A DNA stretch of 64,000 bases, taken from the NCBI RefSeq assembly GCF_024519455.1, contig NZ_JALJRY010000004.1, forward strand, positions 62,001 to 126,000. Reading direction: 5' to 3'. Position 1 is the first letter of the stretch, and every line of letters begins with the position of its first letter. The notes beneath the pieces are model-generated. The model had not been told where the DNA came from, made no database searches, and was given only the letters and a program-made list of their open reading frames with translations. Made by a program: the position numbers and the translations under genes. Positions 50,702 through 59,547 of this stretch are shown here, in pieces. The DNA is from Streptomyces sp. STR69 (GTDB taxonomy: Bacteria; Actinomycetota; Actinomycetes; Streptomycetales; Streptomycetaceae).

Positions 50702-52005
50702 GAGGTCCTCACTTCGGGGATGGGTTCGCGGTGGCGCTCGCGCAGGGCGGAGCGCAGTTGCAGCCACCACACGGCCGAGCCGCTGATGGTCGCGGCGGCG
50801 ACGCCCCAGGCCGAGCCGGACGTGCCGCCGAGGGCCGCTCCGCCGAGCCCGCCGCCGACGTAGCAGGCGGAGGCGAACAGCTGGCAGCGCAGGCTGCGGC
50901 GGGCCGCGCCGAGCGCGCGCAGTCCGGCCGCGGCGCCGGTGCCGAGGCCCGCCCCGGCGACGCTGAGGGTGATCTGCACGATGAGGTGCGAGGAGGAGCG
51001 CCAGACGTCGCCGAGCGCCAACTCGCCGAGCCGGTCCGGCATCAGCAGCAGGGCCGAGCCCCAGAGCAGCGCCCCGGTGGCCTGTCCCCCGCCGAGGAAG
51101 AGGCAGAACCTGCCCAGCCGCTGCGGGGCCTGCCGCAGCACGCGGGCCGCCTCGGGGACGGTGACCAGGGACAGCCCCATCAGTACGGCGAGGAAGGGGC
51201 CGAGGAGGAGTTCGGCGCCGCGCACCGCGCCGACCGCGCTCACTCCGACGATCACGCCGAGGCCGTACGCCCGCAGTTGGCTGGCGCCGCTGAGGCTGAC
51301 GTTCTCGACCAGGTACCGGTAGCCGAGGTCCCGCTGCGCGCGCAGCCACTCGCGGGCCTGTGCCGTGCGGGGCCGGATGCCGGACTGGATACAGCCGTAT
51401 CCCGCCGCGACCGTGGCGGACGCGCCCCAGGCGAGCACGAAGGCGGCCACGGTGCCGACATGGGCCGCCACCACCATGGCGGGGATGAGCGCGATGCCCC
51501 ACACGATGTCGTTGACGAACGCCTTCCGGCCGTCGCCCGCGGCGAAGAACGAGAACCGCCAGGCGTCCTGGAGCAGCAGCCCCGGCATCATCAGACCGAG
51601 GGCGGCGAAGGCGGGCCCCACCCGGCCGCCGAGCCCGAGCCCGGCCGCCAGACACAGCACGCCGAGGGCCGTGCCGACGCAGAGCGCGGTACCCGTCGAG
51701 CGGGCCACCGCCCCGCGCCAGGACGCCCGCGGCACCCCGCTGAAGCGGACCACGAGCGGGTCGGTGGCCAGGCCCCGGGAGACGTTGAGCACCACGCCGT
51801 AGGTCACCCAAGCGAGGCTGAACACGCCGAACGCGGTCACCCCGAGGGAGCGGGCGACGTAGATGCCCACCGCGAAGTTGCTGATGCTGGAGGCCGCCTG
51901 GTCGGCCAGTCCCCAGGAGAGCCGACCGACGAGGGCCCGTTTGGCGGACCGGGCCGGTCTCGCCGTCGTCTGTGGGTTCTCCCCGTCGGTGGTCATCGGC
52001 GTCAT
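50698..52005 (-). CDS. Polysaccharide flippase (Wzx/MATE-like)
   Basis: A 435-residue protein with about 12 membrane helices (GLADQAASSISNFAVGIYV at the first, TAFGVFSLAWVTYGVVLNV next), of the polysaccharide-export MOP superfamily. It should flip the undecaprenyl-linked repeat unit across the membrane. Two ATGs are close (52005, 51996); the first overlaps the previous stop. It contains no enzymatic motif. Confidence 0.85.
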   Translation of the reverse strand: MTPMTTDGENPQTTARPARSAKRALVGRLSWGLADQAASSISNFAVGIYVARSLGVTAFGVFSLAWVTYGVVLNVSRGLATDPLVVRFSGVPRASWRGAVARSTGTALCVGTALGVLCLAAGLGLGGRVGPAFAALGLMMPGLLLQDAWRFSFFAAGDGRKAFVNDIVWGIALIPAMVVAAHVGTVAAFVLAWGASATVAAGYGCIQSGIRPRTAQAREWLRAQRDLGYRYLVENVSLSGASQLRAYGLGVIVGVSAVGAVRGAELLLGPFLAVLMGLSLVTVPEAARVLRQAPQRLGRFCLFLGGGQATGALLWGSALLLMPDRLGELALGDVWRSSSHLIVQITLSVAGAGLGTGAAAGLRALGAARRSLRCQLFASACYVGGGLGGAALGGTSGSAWGVAAATISGSAVWWLQLRSALRERHREPIPEVRTS

Positions 52006-53276
52006 GTCTTGATCAGTCCGGCCTCGTGCAGGGCGTCGGCCGCGCCGGCGACGCTGTCGAACGGCAGCCCGGACCGCTCGGCGACGTCCAGCAGACTGTG
52101 CTCTCCGTCGGAGAGGTTGAGCACCCACAGCATGGCCATCTGCGCCTGCTTGGTGTCGCTGCGTCCGCCGAGCGCGTCGTACAACCCGCGGCGGCCCAAC
52201 TGCGGTTCGCCGTAAGGGCTGAGGTTGAGGTACCGCCGGTTGCGGTCGAGAACGGTGAACGCCTCGCGGCAGACGGCGAGGGTGTCCGCCATCGCCTCCG
52301 GGAAGACGAAGTCCGGGTTGTCCGCCGAGGTGTGGTACTCGGGGTACCCGGCGTACGGGGTCCGGCTGAGCGAGCCCACGCCGAGGTTGAACCCGGGCGA
52401 GCAGTACTGCCGCTCGTCGTAGCCGTACGGCGTGAACTCGTTGATGTGGTGCGGCCGTTCGGACGCGGTCAGCACGTGCCGCAGCACCCGGTCGATCTCC
52501 GCGTCGCCGCGCCTGCTCTGCTTGTACGTCAGCTGCCCCGCGTCCCCGGCGCAGGCCAGCACGAGCCCGTGCTTGACCCGGTCGATCCGTTCCGCGTTGC
52601 GGGCCAGCCAGGTGATCGCCCCGATGGTGCCGGGTGCGTAGATGAACCGGTAGGTGTAGTACGGCGTTTCCCGCGCCAGCGCGCGGGCCAGGAACGTCGC
52701 CACCGCGATGCCGGCGAGGTTGTCGTTGGCCAGCGACGGGTGGCAGGTGTGGCAGGAGACGATGACCTCGTCGGCCACCTGCCCGGGGACCACGTGCTCG
52801 GCGTAGGTGAGGTGGCCGTCCGCCAGGGTGGAGTCGATCCGCACCTCGTAGTCACCGTCGGGCAGCGCGTCCAGGGTGTCCTGCGCCAGGCAGAATCCCC
52901 ACTCCGGCTTGTAGTAACTCGTGCGGTACGGCACCCAGTTCGGGTGCTCCGGCAGCGTGTGCAGGTGTTCGCGCAGCTCGGCGAGCGGCATGGTCCGCGA
53001 CACCGGGACGCTGTAGCCGAGCACGTGCAGGCTGGACGCGGCGAAGTCGACGACCCGCCGGCCGGTGGCGTCGGCGATGTACGCGTCCCGGATGTTCCAC
53101 TCCTGCGGAACCGTCCAGTCGAGGACCTGGGTCCCGGTCGGCACCTCGTGCACGTCCAGCGGGAGGTACTCGCCGACGATGTCCAGGGTGGCGCGCACCC
53201 CGTCGCCGGTGATGCTCCGGCAGAGCGGGTACAGCCGCTCCACCAGTGCGTGCATCTCCTCGCCGACCGCTGTCAT
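52002..53276 (-). CDS. DUF4910/aminopeptidase-like metallo-hydrolase
   Basis: A 424-residue protein of the DUF4910 (DUF2172-type) family: LYPLCRSITGDGVRATLDIV, VPQEWNIRDAYI, then an M28-like zinc-peptidase core with VIVSCHTCHPSLANDNLAG (His and Asp ligands), YRFIYAPGTIGAITWL and the late YPEYHTSADNPDFV; a C-terminal winged-helix-like segment (LDVAERSGLPFDSVAGAADA) follows. The family often lies in sugar-biosynthesis clusters; the reaction there is not well established. ATG overlaps the epimerase stop by 4 nt. Confidence 0.85.
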   Translation of the reverse strand: MTAVGEEMHALVERLYPLCRSITGDGVRATLDIVGEYLPLDVHEVPTGTQVLDWTVPQEWNIRDAYIADATGRRVVDFAASSLHVLGYSVPVSRTMPLAELREHLHTLPEHPNWVPYRTSYYKPEWGFCLAQDTLDALPDGDYEVRIDSTLADGHLTYAEHVVPGQVADEVIVSCHTCHPSLANDNLAGIAVATFLARALARETPYYTYRFIYAPGTIGAITWLARNAERIDRVKHGLVLACAGDAGQLTYKQSRRGDAEIDRVLRHVLTASERPHHINEFTPYGYDERQYCSPGFNLGVGSLSRTPYAGYPEYHTSADNPDFVFPEAMADTLAVCREAFTVLDRNRRYLNLSPYGEPQLGRRGLYDALGGRSDTKQAQMAMLWVLNLSDGEHSLLDVAERSGLPFDSVAGAADALHEAGLIKT

Positions 53277-54298
53277 CGGCGCCACCGCAGGGTGTCGTCG
53301 ACGGTGCCGGCTTCGGTGGCCGCGCGGAGCACGGCGAGGCGGGTGAAGCGCTGCTCGAAGTCCTCCCGGGTCAGCCCGAACTTCCGGTAGGCGTCGGCGA
53401 GTTCGAGGGCGCCCTGCTTCACCGTCCACTCGCAGTCGAAGTCGGGGATCGCGCTGCGGAAGCGGGAGAAGTCCACCCGGTACGAGCGCGGGTCGGCGCC
53501 GTTCTCGCCGGTGATCACCACCTTCGCGCCGGACACCGCCTCGGCGACCTGCTCGGCGATCTCGGCGACGGTGACGTTGTTGATCTCACTGCCGATGTTG
53601 AACGCCCGGTCGTGGACCGCCTCGCGCGGCGCGGTCAGCGCGGCCGTGAAGGCGCGGGCGATGTCGGCGGCGTGCACGAGCGGGCGCCAGGGGGTGCCGT
53701 CGGAGAGGACCAGCACCTCGCCGGAGAGCAGCGCGTGGCCCACCAGGTTGTTCAGCACGATGTCGGCGCGCAGCCGGGGCGAGTAGCCGAAGGCGGTGGC
53801 GTTGCGCATGAACACCGGGGTGAAGTCGTCGTCGGCCAGCGCGTGCACGTCGTCCTCGACCCGCACCTTGGACTCCGCGTACGGCGTCACGGGGCGCAGC
53901 GGGGCGTCCTCGGTGACCAGGTCGTCGCCGCCGGAGGCGCCGTAGACGGAGCAGGTCGACGCGTACAGGAAGCGTCGAACTCCCGCGTCGCGGGCCAGCT
54001 TTGCCAGCCGTACGGACGCGTGGTGGTTGATGTCGTAGGTGAGTTCCGGGGCCAGCGAGCCGAGCGGGTCGTTGGAGAGCGCGGCCAGGTGGATCACGGC
54101 GTCGAACCCGGCCACGTGCTCGGCGGTGAGGTCGCGCAGGTCCACCCGCGTCCCGGGCGGGTCGGCGGGCTGCGGGCCGAGGACGGAGTCGGCGAACAGG
54201 CCGGAGTCGAGGCCGACGACCTCGTGTCCGGCGGCGGTGAGGACGGGTGCCATCACGGTGCCCAGATATCCCTGGTGTCCGGTCAGTAGTACGCGCAA
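53273..54298 (-). CDS. NAD-dependent sugar epimerase/dehydratase (extended SDR)
   Basis: A 341-residue extended SDR starting LRVLLTGHQGYLGTVM (GxxGxxG nucleotide-binding motif), with HLAALSNDPLG, the catalytic STCSVYGASGG and TPYAESK (Tyr and Lys), and RNATAFGYSPRLR. It acts on an NDP-sugar, as a 4-epimerase, reductase or dehydratase; the motif set does not decide. TTG at 54298 is chosen, with a G-rich site before it; a TTG at 54307 overlaps the PIG-L stop and is the alternative. Confidence 0.88.
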   Translation of the reverse strand: MRVLLTGHQGYLGTVMAPVLTAAGHEVVGLDSGLFADSVLGPQPADPPGTRVDLRDLTAEHVAGFDAVIHLAALSNDPLGSLAPELTYDINHHASVRLAKLARDAGVRRFLYASTCSVYGASGGDDLVTEDAPLRPVTPYAESKVRVEDDVHALADDDFTPVFMRNATAFGYSPRLRADIVLNNLVGHALLSGEVLVLSDGTPWRPLVHAADIARAFTAALTAPREAVHDRAFNIGSEINNVTVAEIAEQVAEAVSGAKVVITGENGADPRSYRVDFSRFRSAIPDFDCEWTVKQGALELADAYRKFGLTREDFEQRFTRLAVLRAATEAGTVDDTLRWRR

Positions 54299-54303
54299 GG
54301 TGT

Positions 54304-54951
54304 TCAACCCCCCAGGTTGAGCGTGAGTTTGGTGACGGCGAAGGCCTCGGCGTAGCGCGCGTGGCATTCGATACCGCGGATCCGGGCGAGGCCGAGGAAG
54401 GCCTCGCGGTCGTACCACGGGCGGTGCCGCTGCGAGGGGTAGTGCTCCTGCAGCAGCCGCACCTTCTGTTCGGCGGTCTCGGTCTCCAGCGGCTGGTAGG
54501 CCGCCGGACGGCCGAGGTCGCCGTCCCACTTGACGATCTCGTAGCCGAGCACGAGGTGGTCGCGGAACGCGGTGGTCATGAGTTTCGCCAGGCCGCGGTG
54601 GTCCTGGTGGGCGTCGTCGGTGCGCGGCGCGAGGACCAGCTCGGGCTCGGTCCGCGCGCGGAGTTCCTCGACGGCGGCCTTGGCCTCCTCCCAGTGCGCG
54701 GGCAGGCGGCCGTCCGGCAGTTTGTGCACGGTCAGCCGCAGGTCGGCGCCCGGGCAGAAGGCGGTGAGCGCGGCCTGTTCCTCCTGCTCGCGCTCGCTGC
54801 CGCCGCCGGACAGCACCAGCGCGTCGACGCGGATGCCGGGCCGTGCCTGGCACAGCGTGAGCAGGGTGCCGCCGGCGCCGATGGCGATGTCGTCGCAGTG
54901 GGCGCCCACGACGACGATCCGGTCGAGCCGGCCGGCTCCGAGCCTGATCAC
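54304..54951 (-). CDS. PIG-L family deacetylase
   Basis: A 215-residue LmbE/PIG-L hydrolase with the zinc motif GAHCDDIAIGAGG (His, Asp, Asp) and the third His in DDAHQDHRGLA. Such enzymes remove N-acetyl groups from GlcNAc-type sugars. The frame starts with a GTG at 54951 whose GTGA overlaps the cytidylyltransferase stop. Together with the aminotransferase it points to an amino sugar in the product. Confidence 0.88.
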   Translation of the reverse strand: MIRLGAGRLDRIVVVGAHCDDIAIGAGGTLLTLCQARPGIRVDALVLSGGGSEREQEEQAALTAFCPGADLRLTVHKLPDGRLPAHWEEAKAAVEELRARTEPELVLAPRTDDAHQDHRGLAKLMTTAFRDHLVLGYEIVKWDGDLGRPAAYQPLETETAEQKVRLLQEHYPSQRHRPWYDREAFLGLARIRGIECHARYAEAFAVTKLTLNLGG

Positions 54952-55742
54952 GCACGCACCCCCGCGCTGTCCCGCTCCCACACGGCCCACGGGCGGTCGC
55001 CCCGCGCGTAGGCCTCGTCGAGCGCGGCCCGCTCCTTCACGGTGTCCGTCGGCTTCCAGAAACCGCGGTGCTGATGCGCCACCAGCCGTCCCCGCTTGGC
55101 GAGTTGGGAGCATCCGTCGGCGACCAGGTCACCGTTCTCCGGTATGTGGTCGAAGACCTCCTGGCGGAGCACGAAGTAGCCGCCGTTCTCCCACAGCGGC
55201 ATGTCGCTCACCGCGGTGATGCCGCCCACCAGGCCGTCCTCCCCCAACTCCACGCAGTGGAACGAGGATTGCGGCGGCACGACCATCATCGACGCGCCCG
55301 CGTCGCGCGCGGCGAACCTGTCGATCATCTCCGGCAGCGGGGCGTCGGTGAGGACGTCGGCGTAGTTGGCGAGGAACATCTCGTCGCCGTCCAGGTGGTG
55401 GCGCACCCGGCGCAGCCGCTCACCGATGGGCGACTCGATGCCGGTCTGGGCGAAGGTGATCGTCCAGTCGGCGATGTCGGTGGAGAGCAACTCGGTCTGC
55501 CCGCCGCGCAGGACGAAGTCGTTGGACACCGTCTCCTCGTAGTTGAGGAAGAAGTCCTTGATGTGGTGGGCGCCGTAGCCGAGGCACAGGATGAACTCCT
55601 TGTGCCCGAAGTGCGCGTAGTAGCGCATGACGTGCCAGATCAGGGGTCTCGGCCCGACCATCGCCATGGGCTTGGGGACGTCGTCGGAGGTTCCGTTGCG
55701 CATGCGCATCCCGTAACCGCCGCAGAACAGGACGACCTTCAT
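54948..55742 (-). CDS. rfbF: Glucose-1-phosphate cytidylyltransferase (RfbF-like)
   Basis: A 264-residue nucleotidyltransferase closely resembling RfbF, which makes CDP-glucose from glucose-1-phosphate and CTP. Motifs: VVLFCGGYGMRMRNGTSD, VPKPMAMVGPRPLIWHVMRY, EFILCLGYGAHHIKDFF, FLANYADVLTD and GFWKPTDTVKER. The substrate choice is inferred from family resemblance. No CDP-glucose 4,6-dehydratase gene lies in the window, so it may be beyond the right edge or the epimerase may substitute. ATG overlaps the next stop by 4 nt. Confidence 0.88.
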   Translation of the reverse strand: MKVVLFCGGYGMRMRNGTSDDVPKPMAMVGPRPLIWHVMRYYAHFGHKEFILCLGYGAHHIKDFFLNYEETVSNDFVLRGGQTELLSTDIADWTITFAQTGIESPIGERLRRVRHHLDGDEMFLANYADVLTDAPLPEMIDRFAARDAGASMMVVPPQSSFHCVELGEDGLVGGITAVSDMPLWENGGYFVLRQEVFDHIPENGDLVADGCSQLAKRGRLVAHQHRGFWKPTDTVKERAALDEAYARGDRPWAVWERDSAGVRA

Positions 55743-56992
55743 GCTGTGACCTCTTTCGACTGCGCGACCTCGACGATGCTCAGTTCCGGGATGGGGAAGA
55801 CGAGCCGGCCGCCCCACTCGTGCACGTAGGACAGCTGCTCGACCAGTTCGGCCCGCAGGTTCCACGGGAGGACGAGGACGTAGTCCGGCTTGTCGACGGC
55901 TATCTGCTCGGGCGGCAGGATCGGGATGCGGGTGCCGGGGGTGAACCGGCCGTGCTTGTACGGGTTGCGGTCGACCGTGTAGGCGAGCAGGTCGGGGCGG
56001 ATGCCGCAGTGGTTGAGCAGGGTGTTGCCCTTGCCGGGGGCGCCGTAGCCGACGACCGTCTCGCCGCGGTCGGCCGCGTCGATGAGGAACCGCAGCAGGT
56101 CCCGGCGGACCTTGGCGACCCGGGCCGAGAACTCGGTGTACCCGGCCAACTCCTGCAGTCCGGCGGCCTTCTCGCGGGCCAGTACGTCGGCCACGCGCTG
56201 CGAGGGCTCCCCCGCGACCTCGGCCGGCCGGGACCACAGCCGGATGGAGCCGCCGTGCGTGGGCAGCAACTCGACGTCCACGAGCGTGAGTCCGCCGCTG
56301 GCGAGGGCCCGGATCGCGGCGGCGACCGTGTAGTACTGGAAGTGCTCGTGGTAGATCGTGTCGTACTGGTTGTCCTCGATCAGGGTCAGCAGGTGCTGCA
56401 CCTCGATGGAGACCCAGCCGTCGTCGGCGACCAGGGCGCGCAGCCCCTGGGTGAATCCGACCACGTCGGGGATGTGCGCGTACACGTTGTTGGCCACGAC
56501 CAGGTCCGCCGGGCCGTGCTCGGCGCGGACGGCGGAGCCGGTCTCGGGGCTCAGGAAGTCCGTGAAGGTGGGCACACCCGCCTCGCGCGCCGCGGCGCCG
56601 ACGTTCACCGAGGGCTCGATGCCCAGGCAGCGGATCCCCCGGTCCACCACGTGCCGCAGCAGGTAGCCGTCGTTGCTCGCGACCTCGACCACGAAGGAGT
56701 CGGGGCCGAGGTCGAGGCGCTGTACGGCGCCGTCGACGAAGGTGCGCGCGTGCTCCACCCAGGAGGTCGAGAAGGAGGAGAAGTACGCGTACTCCTTGAA
56801 CGTCTCCTCCGGCGTGATCAGCGGCGGTATCTGCGCCAGCCAGCAGTCGGTGCAGACCCGCAGATGCAGCGGGTACGCCGGTTCCGGCAGGTCCAGTTGG
56901 TCCGCGGCGAGAAAGCTCTCACACGGCGGTGTCGCCCCCAGGTCGACGACGCTCGCCATCGCTTCCGAGCCGCAGAGTCGGCATCGTGTCAT
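55739..56992 (-). CDS. NDP-hexose C-methyltransferase
   Basis: A 417-residue class I SAM-dependent C-methyltransferase of the TylCIII/NovU type. An N-terminal zinc domain (CRLCGSEAM, CTDCWLAQ; Cys4) is followed by the SAM site VVEVASNDGYLLRHV, NNVYAHIPDV, EVQHLLTLIEDNQYDTIYHE with active-site residues, and a C-terminal Rossmann domain (VGYGAPGKGNTLLN, PWNLRAEL). It would add a methyl at C3 of a 4-keto sugar, giving a branched deoxysugar. ATG overlaps the GT4 stop by 4 nt. Confidence 0.9.
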   Translation of the reverse strand: MTRCRLCGSEAMASVVDLGATPPCESFLAADQLDLPEPAYPLHLRVCTDCWLAQIPPLITPEETFKEYAYFSSFSTSWVEHARTFVDGAVQRLDLGPDSFVVEVASNDGYLLRHVVDRGIRCLGIEPSVNVGAAAREAGVPTFTDFLSPETGSAVRAEHGPADLVVANNVYAHIPDVVGFTQGLRALVADDGWVSIEVQHLLTLIEDNQYDTIYHEHFQYYTVAAAIRALASGGLTLVDVELLPTHGGSIRLWSRPAEVAGEPSQRVADVLAREKAAGLQELAGYTEFSARVAKVRRDLLRFLIDAADRGETVVGYGAPGKGNTLLNHCGIRPDLLAYTVDRNPYKHGRFTPGTRIPILPPEQIAVDKPDYVLVLPWNLRAELVEQLSYVHEWGGRLVFPIPELSIVEVAQSKEVTA

Positions 56993-58230
56993 GTGCTGTC
57001 CCCATCCCCCCTGCCCGCGTGGGTGTCCCCACCGCGAGCCAGTGCTGACCGTCCCGCGATCGCGGTGCGGTACTCCTCCAGCAGGCGCTCCAGGCCGACG
57101 GCCGGGCTGAATCCCTGCTCGTAGCGGTGCCGGGCCGCCCGGCCCATCTCGCGGTTGCGGTCCGGGTCGGCCGCGATCCGGCGGATGCCGGACGCGAGCG
57201 AGGCGGCCTCGCCGGGCCGGTGCAGCAGTCCGGTGACGCCGTCCTCGACGAGTTCGACGAAGGCGCCGTGACCGGCGGCGACGGTCGGCACCCCGGCCGC
57301 CATCGCCTCCACGACCACCAGGCCGAACGCCTCCAGCCAGGTCGAGGGCGCCACCACGGCGACCGACCGTGCGATGGCCTTGCGGCACTCCGCCGGGTCC
57401 AGCAGGCCGACGTAGCGCACGTCGTCGCGGCCCGCCGCCCAGGAGGTCACCTCTTTCTCCAGCGGCCCCGTGCCGGCGATCGCGAGCGGGACGCCCACAC
57501 CGCCGCTCGCCGCGACCTCGTCCCACGCGGCCATGAGCAGCCGTACGCCCTTGGCCTCGGCGAGCCGGCCGAGGTAGAGCACCTGCTCGCCCCCGCCGTC
57601 CCGGCGGATGTCGGGTTCGGGGACGAAGTTGTGCTTCACCGCAAGGCGTTCGGCCGGCATGCCGGAGTGCACCAGGACCTCGCGCTGCGCGGCGGAGATG
57701 CAGAGGAAGCGCTCCACGCCGGTCCACCAGCGCCGCCGGTTGACCGACAGGCTGACCGCGAGCGGCACGGTCGCGAGGCTGGAGTTGCGGTAGCAGCCGT
57801 GCCGGACGGCGGGCAGCGGGGTCGAGCCGACGCACTCGGTGCACGGTCGGCCGTCCCGCTGGAGTGTGCCGGGCGGGCACACCTGGGTGTAGTTGTGCAG
57901 TGTGGCGACGGCGGGCACTCCGACGTCGGCGCAGGCGGCGATGACCGCGGGCGACAGGAGCGGGAACACGTTGTGGACGTGCACCACGTCCGGCCGCTCG
58001 GCGCGCAGCCTGTCGGCGAGTTCCTTACGGACCCCCGGGTTCCACGGCACCAGGAGCGGCACCGCGACCTTTCCGAGGAGGGAGCGGGCGCCGATGTCGT
58101 CGCTGCGCCGCTCGAACAACTCGACCCGGTGACCGGCCGCGCGGAGCAGCTCCACCTCCTGGTCGACGACCTTGTTCTCCCCGCTCGGCTGCGCCGAGTT
58201 GTAGCGGTTGTGCACCACGAGAACGTGCAT
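56989..58230 (-). CDS. Family 4 glycosyltransferase
   Basis: A 413-residue GT-B enzyme. N-terminal domain: HVLVVHNRYNSAQPSGENKV, VVHVHNVFPLLSPAVI, CTECVGSTPLPAVRHGCYRN (a cysteine-rich insert typical of this subgroup). C-terminal domain: LYLGRLAEAKGVRLLM, the donor-binding EAFGLVVVEAMAAGVP with the EX7E Glu pair, and GLLHRPGEAASL. It transfers a sugar from a nucleotide donor to a lipid-linked acceptor. The ATG lies 2 nt after the polymerase stop. Confidence 0.9.
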   Translation of the reverse strand: MHVLVVHNRYNSAQPSGENKVVDQEVELLRAAGHRVELFERRSDDIGARSLLGKVAVPLLVPWNPGVRKELADRLRAERPDVVHVHNVFPLLSPAVIAACADVGVPAVATLHNYTQVCPPGTLQRDGRPCTECVGSTPLPAVRHGCYRNSSLATVPLAVSLSVNRRRWWTGVERFLCISAAQREVLVHSGMPAERLAVKHNFVPEPDIRRDGGGEQVLYLGRLAEAKGVRLLMAAWDEVAASGGVGVPLAIAGTGPLEKEVTSWAAGRDDVRYVGLLDPAECRKAIARSVAVVAPSTWLEAFGLVVVEAMAAGVPTVAAGHGAFVELVEDGVTGLLHRPGEAASLASGIRRIAADPDRNREMGRAARHRYEQGFSPAVGLERLLEEYRTAIAGRSALARGGDTHAGRGDGDST

Positions 58231-58232
58231 GC

Positions 58233-59546
58233 TCAGTTCACCTCCGATCCACGGGCCCAGCGCGGGACGTGCCGTCGAGGGGCTTCGAGCTTCGCGAGCG
58301 GCTTCCCGAGCTGCGTCGAGAGCGGAGCGGCCTGGGCCGGTGCCGCCAACAGCGAGGCGGCCAGGGCCAGATGGAGCAGATACGGCGAGGCGTCGCCGAG
58401 ACCCGCCTCGGTGTACGAGGCGATCGCGCAGTAGCTGATCAGGAAGATCGCGCAGGCCCGCTGCAGCGACGGCGGGCGCAGCAGCGCGACACCGCCCAGC
58501 ACGACGATGATCACCGCGACGAGGGCGACACCGACCAGACCCTGCTCGTTGTAGACGGCCAGCCAGCTGTTGTCGATCGGCAGCCCGCCAAACGACTTGT
58601 CGCCCAGACCCACGCCGAACAGCTGCTGCGCGGTCGACCGGGGCTCGGCCAGCAGGGCGTTCCAGACCTTGGCCCGGCCGGTGAGACTGGAGAAGTTCTC
58701 CTGGCTCTGCCCGCGCAGGAACCAGGTCTGCAGCGCGGAGGCGAAGCCCACCGCGGCCACCACGGAGATCAGCACCGCCCAGGTGAAGAAGCGGCGGGCC
58801 GCGGCGCTGGTCAGGATGAGCGAGCCGATCGCCAGCGCCAGCCCGAGCAGCAGGCCGAGCGTGGCCGTCCGGGTGTGGGTCAGTGCGAGCAGCACCAGCG
58901 ACGGCACGATGACCAGCACGGCACTGGTCCGGTCGGTCCGCTTGCCGATGACGAGCAGCGCGGTGAGCCCGATGATGACCGCCGCGTACTGCCCGATCTG
59001 CGGCGGGGTGAGCGGCCACACCGCGCCGACGAGCCGTCCGCCGTAGAGGCCGGGCAGGGCCTTGCCCGGGGAGACGAGCAGGCCGAGGGTCACCGAGCCG
59101 AGGACCGCGAAGTACGCCCGGATGTGGTAGCGGACGAACGTCAGGCTGCCGTCCCACCAGCGGCTGAGCAGCCACAGGGTGCCGACGAAGAGCGTCAGCC
59201 GGAAGCAGCGGAACAGCGCGCCCATCCCGGACTCCAGGCTCGCGCTGGAGATCACGCTGGACACCAGCAGCAGGCTGAGCAGCAGCACGTAGGCGCTGGA
59301 CCGGACGCGCACCCGCTGGTTGACCACGAGTGCCAGGCCGAACGCGGCGACCAGCGAGCCCATGGTGACCATCTGGATGAGGGAGCGGGGCAGCGGGACG
59401 ATGGTCTTCGCCCCGGCGGAGCCGAGCGTGTTGAGGACCAGCAGCCCCCAGACGACCCCGACGGTCTTCGGTGTGCCGGCCGGGCGCGGTACGGCGCCGG
59501 GCGGCGTGCCCGCCGGGTCCGGTCCGCGCGTCGAGTTCTCGCTCAT
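58233..59546 (-). CDS. O-antigen polymerase/ligase-like membrane protein (Wzy/WaaL)
   Basis: A 437-residue protein with about 11 membrane helices. A long outer loop in the C-terminal half holds LTGRAKVWNALLAEPRSTA and FGVGLGDKSFGGLPIDNSWL, the typical pattern of the O-antigen ligase/polymerase family. It would polymerise or attach the repeat units outside. The ATG at 59546 lies one base after the beta-helix protein's stop; a GTG at 59555 overlaps that gene. Confidence 0.85.
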   Translation of the reverse strand: MSENSTRGPDPAGTPPGAVPRPAGTPKTVGVVWGLLVLNTLGSAGAKTIVPLPRSLIQMVTMGSLVAAFGLALVVNQRVRVRSSAYVLLLSLLLVSSVISSASLESGMGALFRCFRLTLFVGTLWLLSRWWDGSLTFVRYHIRAYFAVLGSVTLGLLVSPGKALPGLYGGRLVGAVWPLTPPQIGQYAAVIIGLTALLVIGKRTDRTSAVLVIVPSLVLLALTHTRTATLGLLLGLALAIGSLILTSAAARRFFTWAVLISVVAAVGFASALQTWFLRGQSQENFSSLTGRAKVWNALLAEPRSTAQQLFGVGLGDKSFGGLPIDNSWLAVYNEQGLVGVALVAVIIVVLGGVALLRPPSLQRACAIFLISYCAIASYTEAGLGDASPYLLHLALAASLLAAPAQAAPLSTQLGKPLAKLEAPRRHVPRWARGSEVN

Positions 59547-59547
59547 C

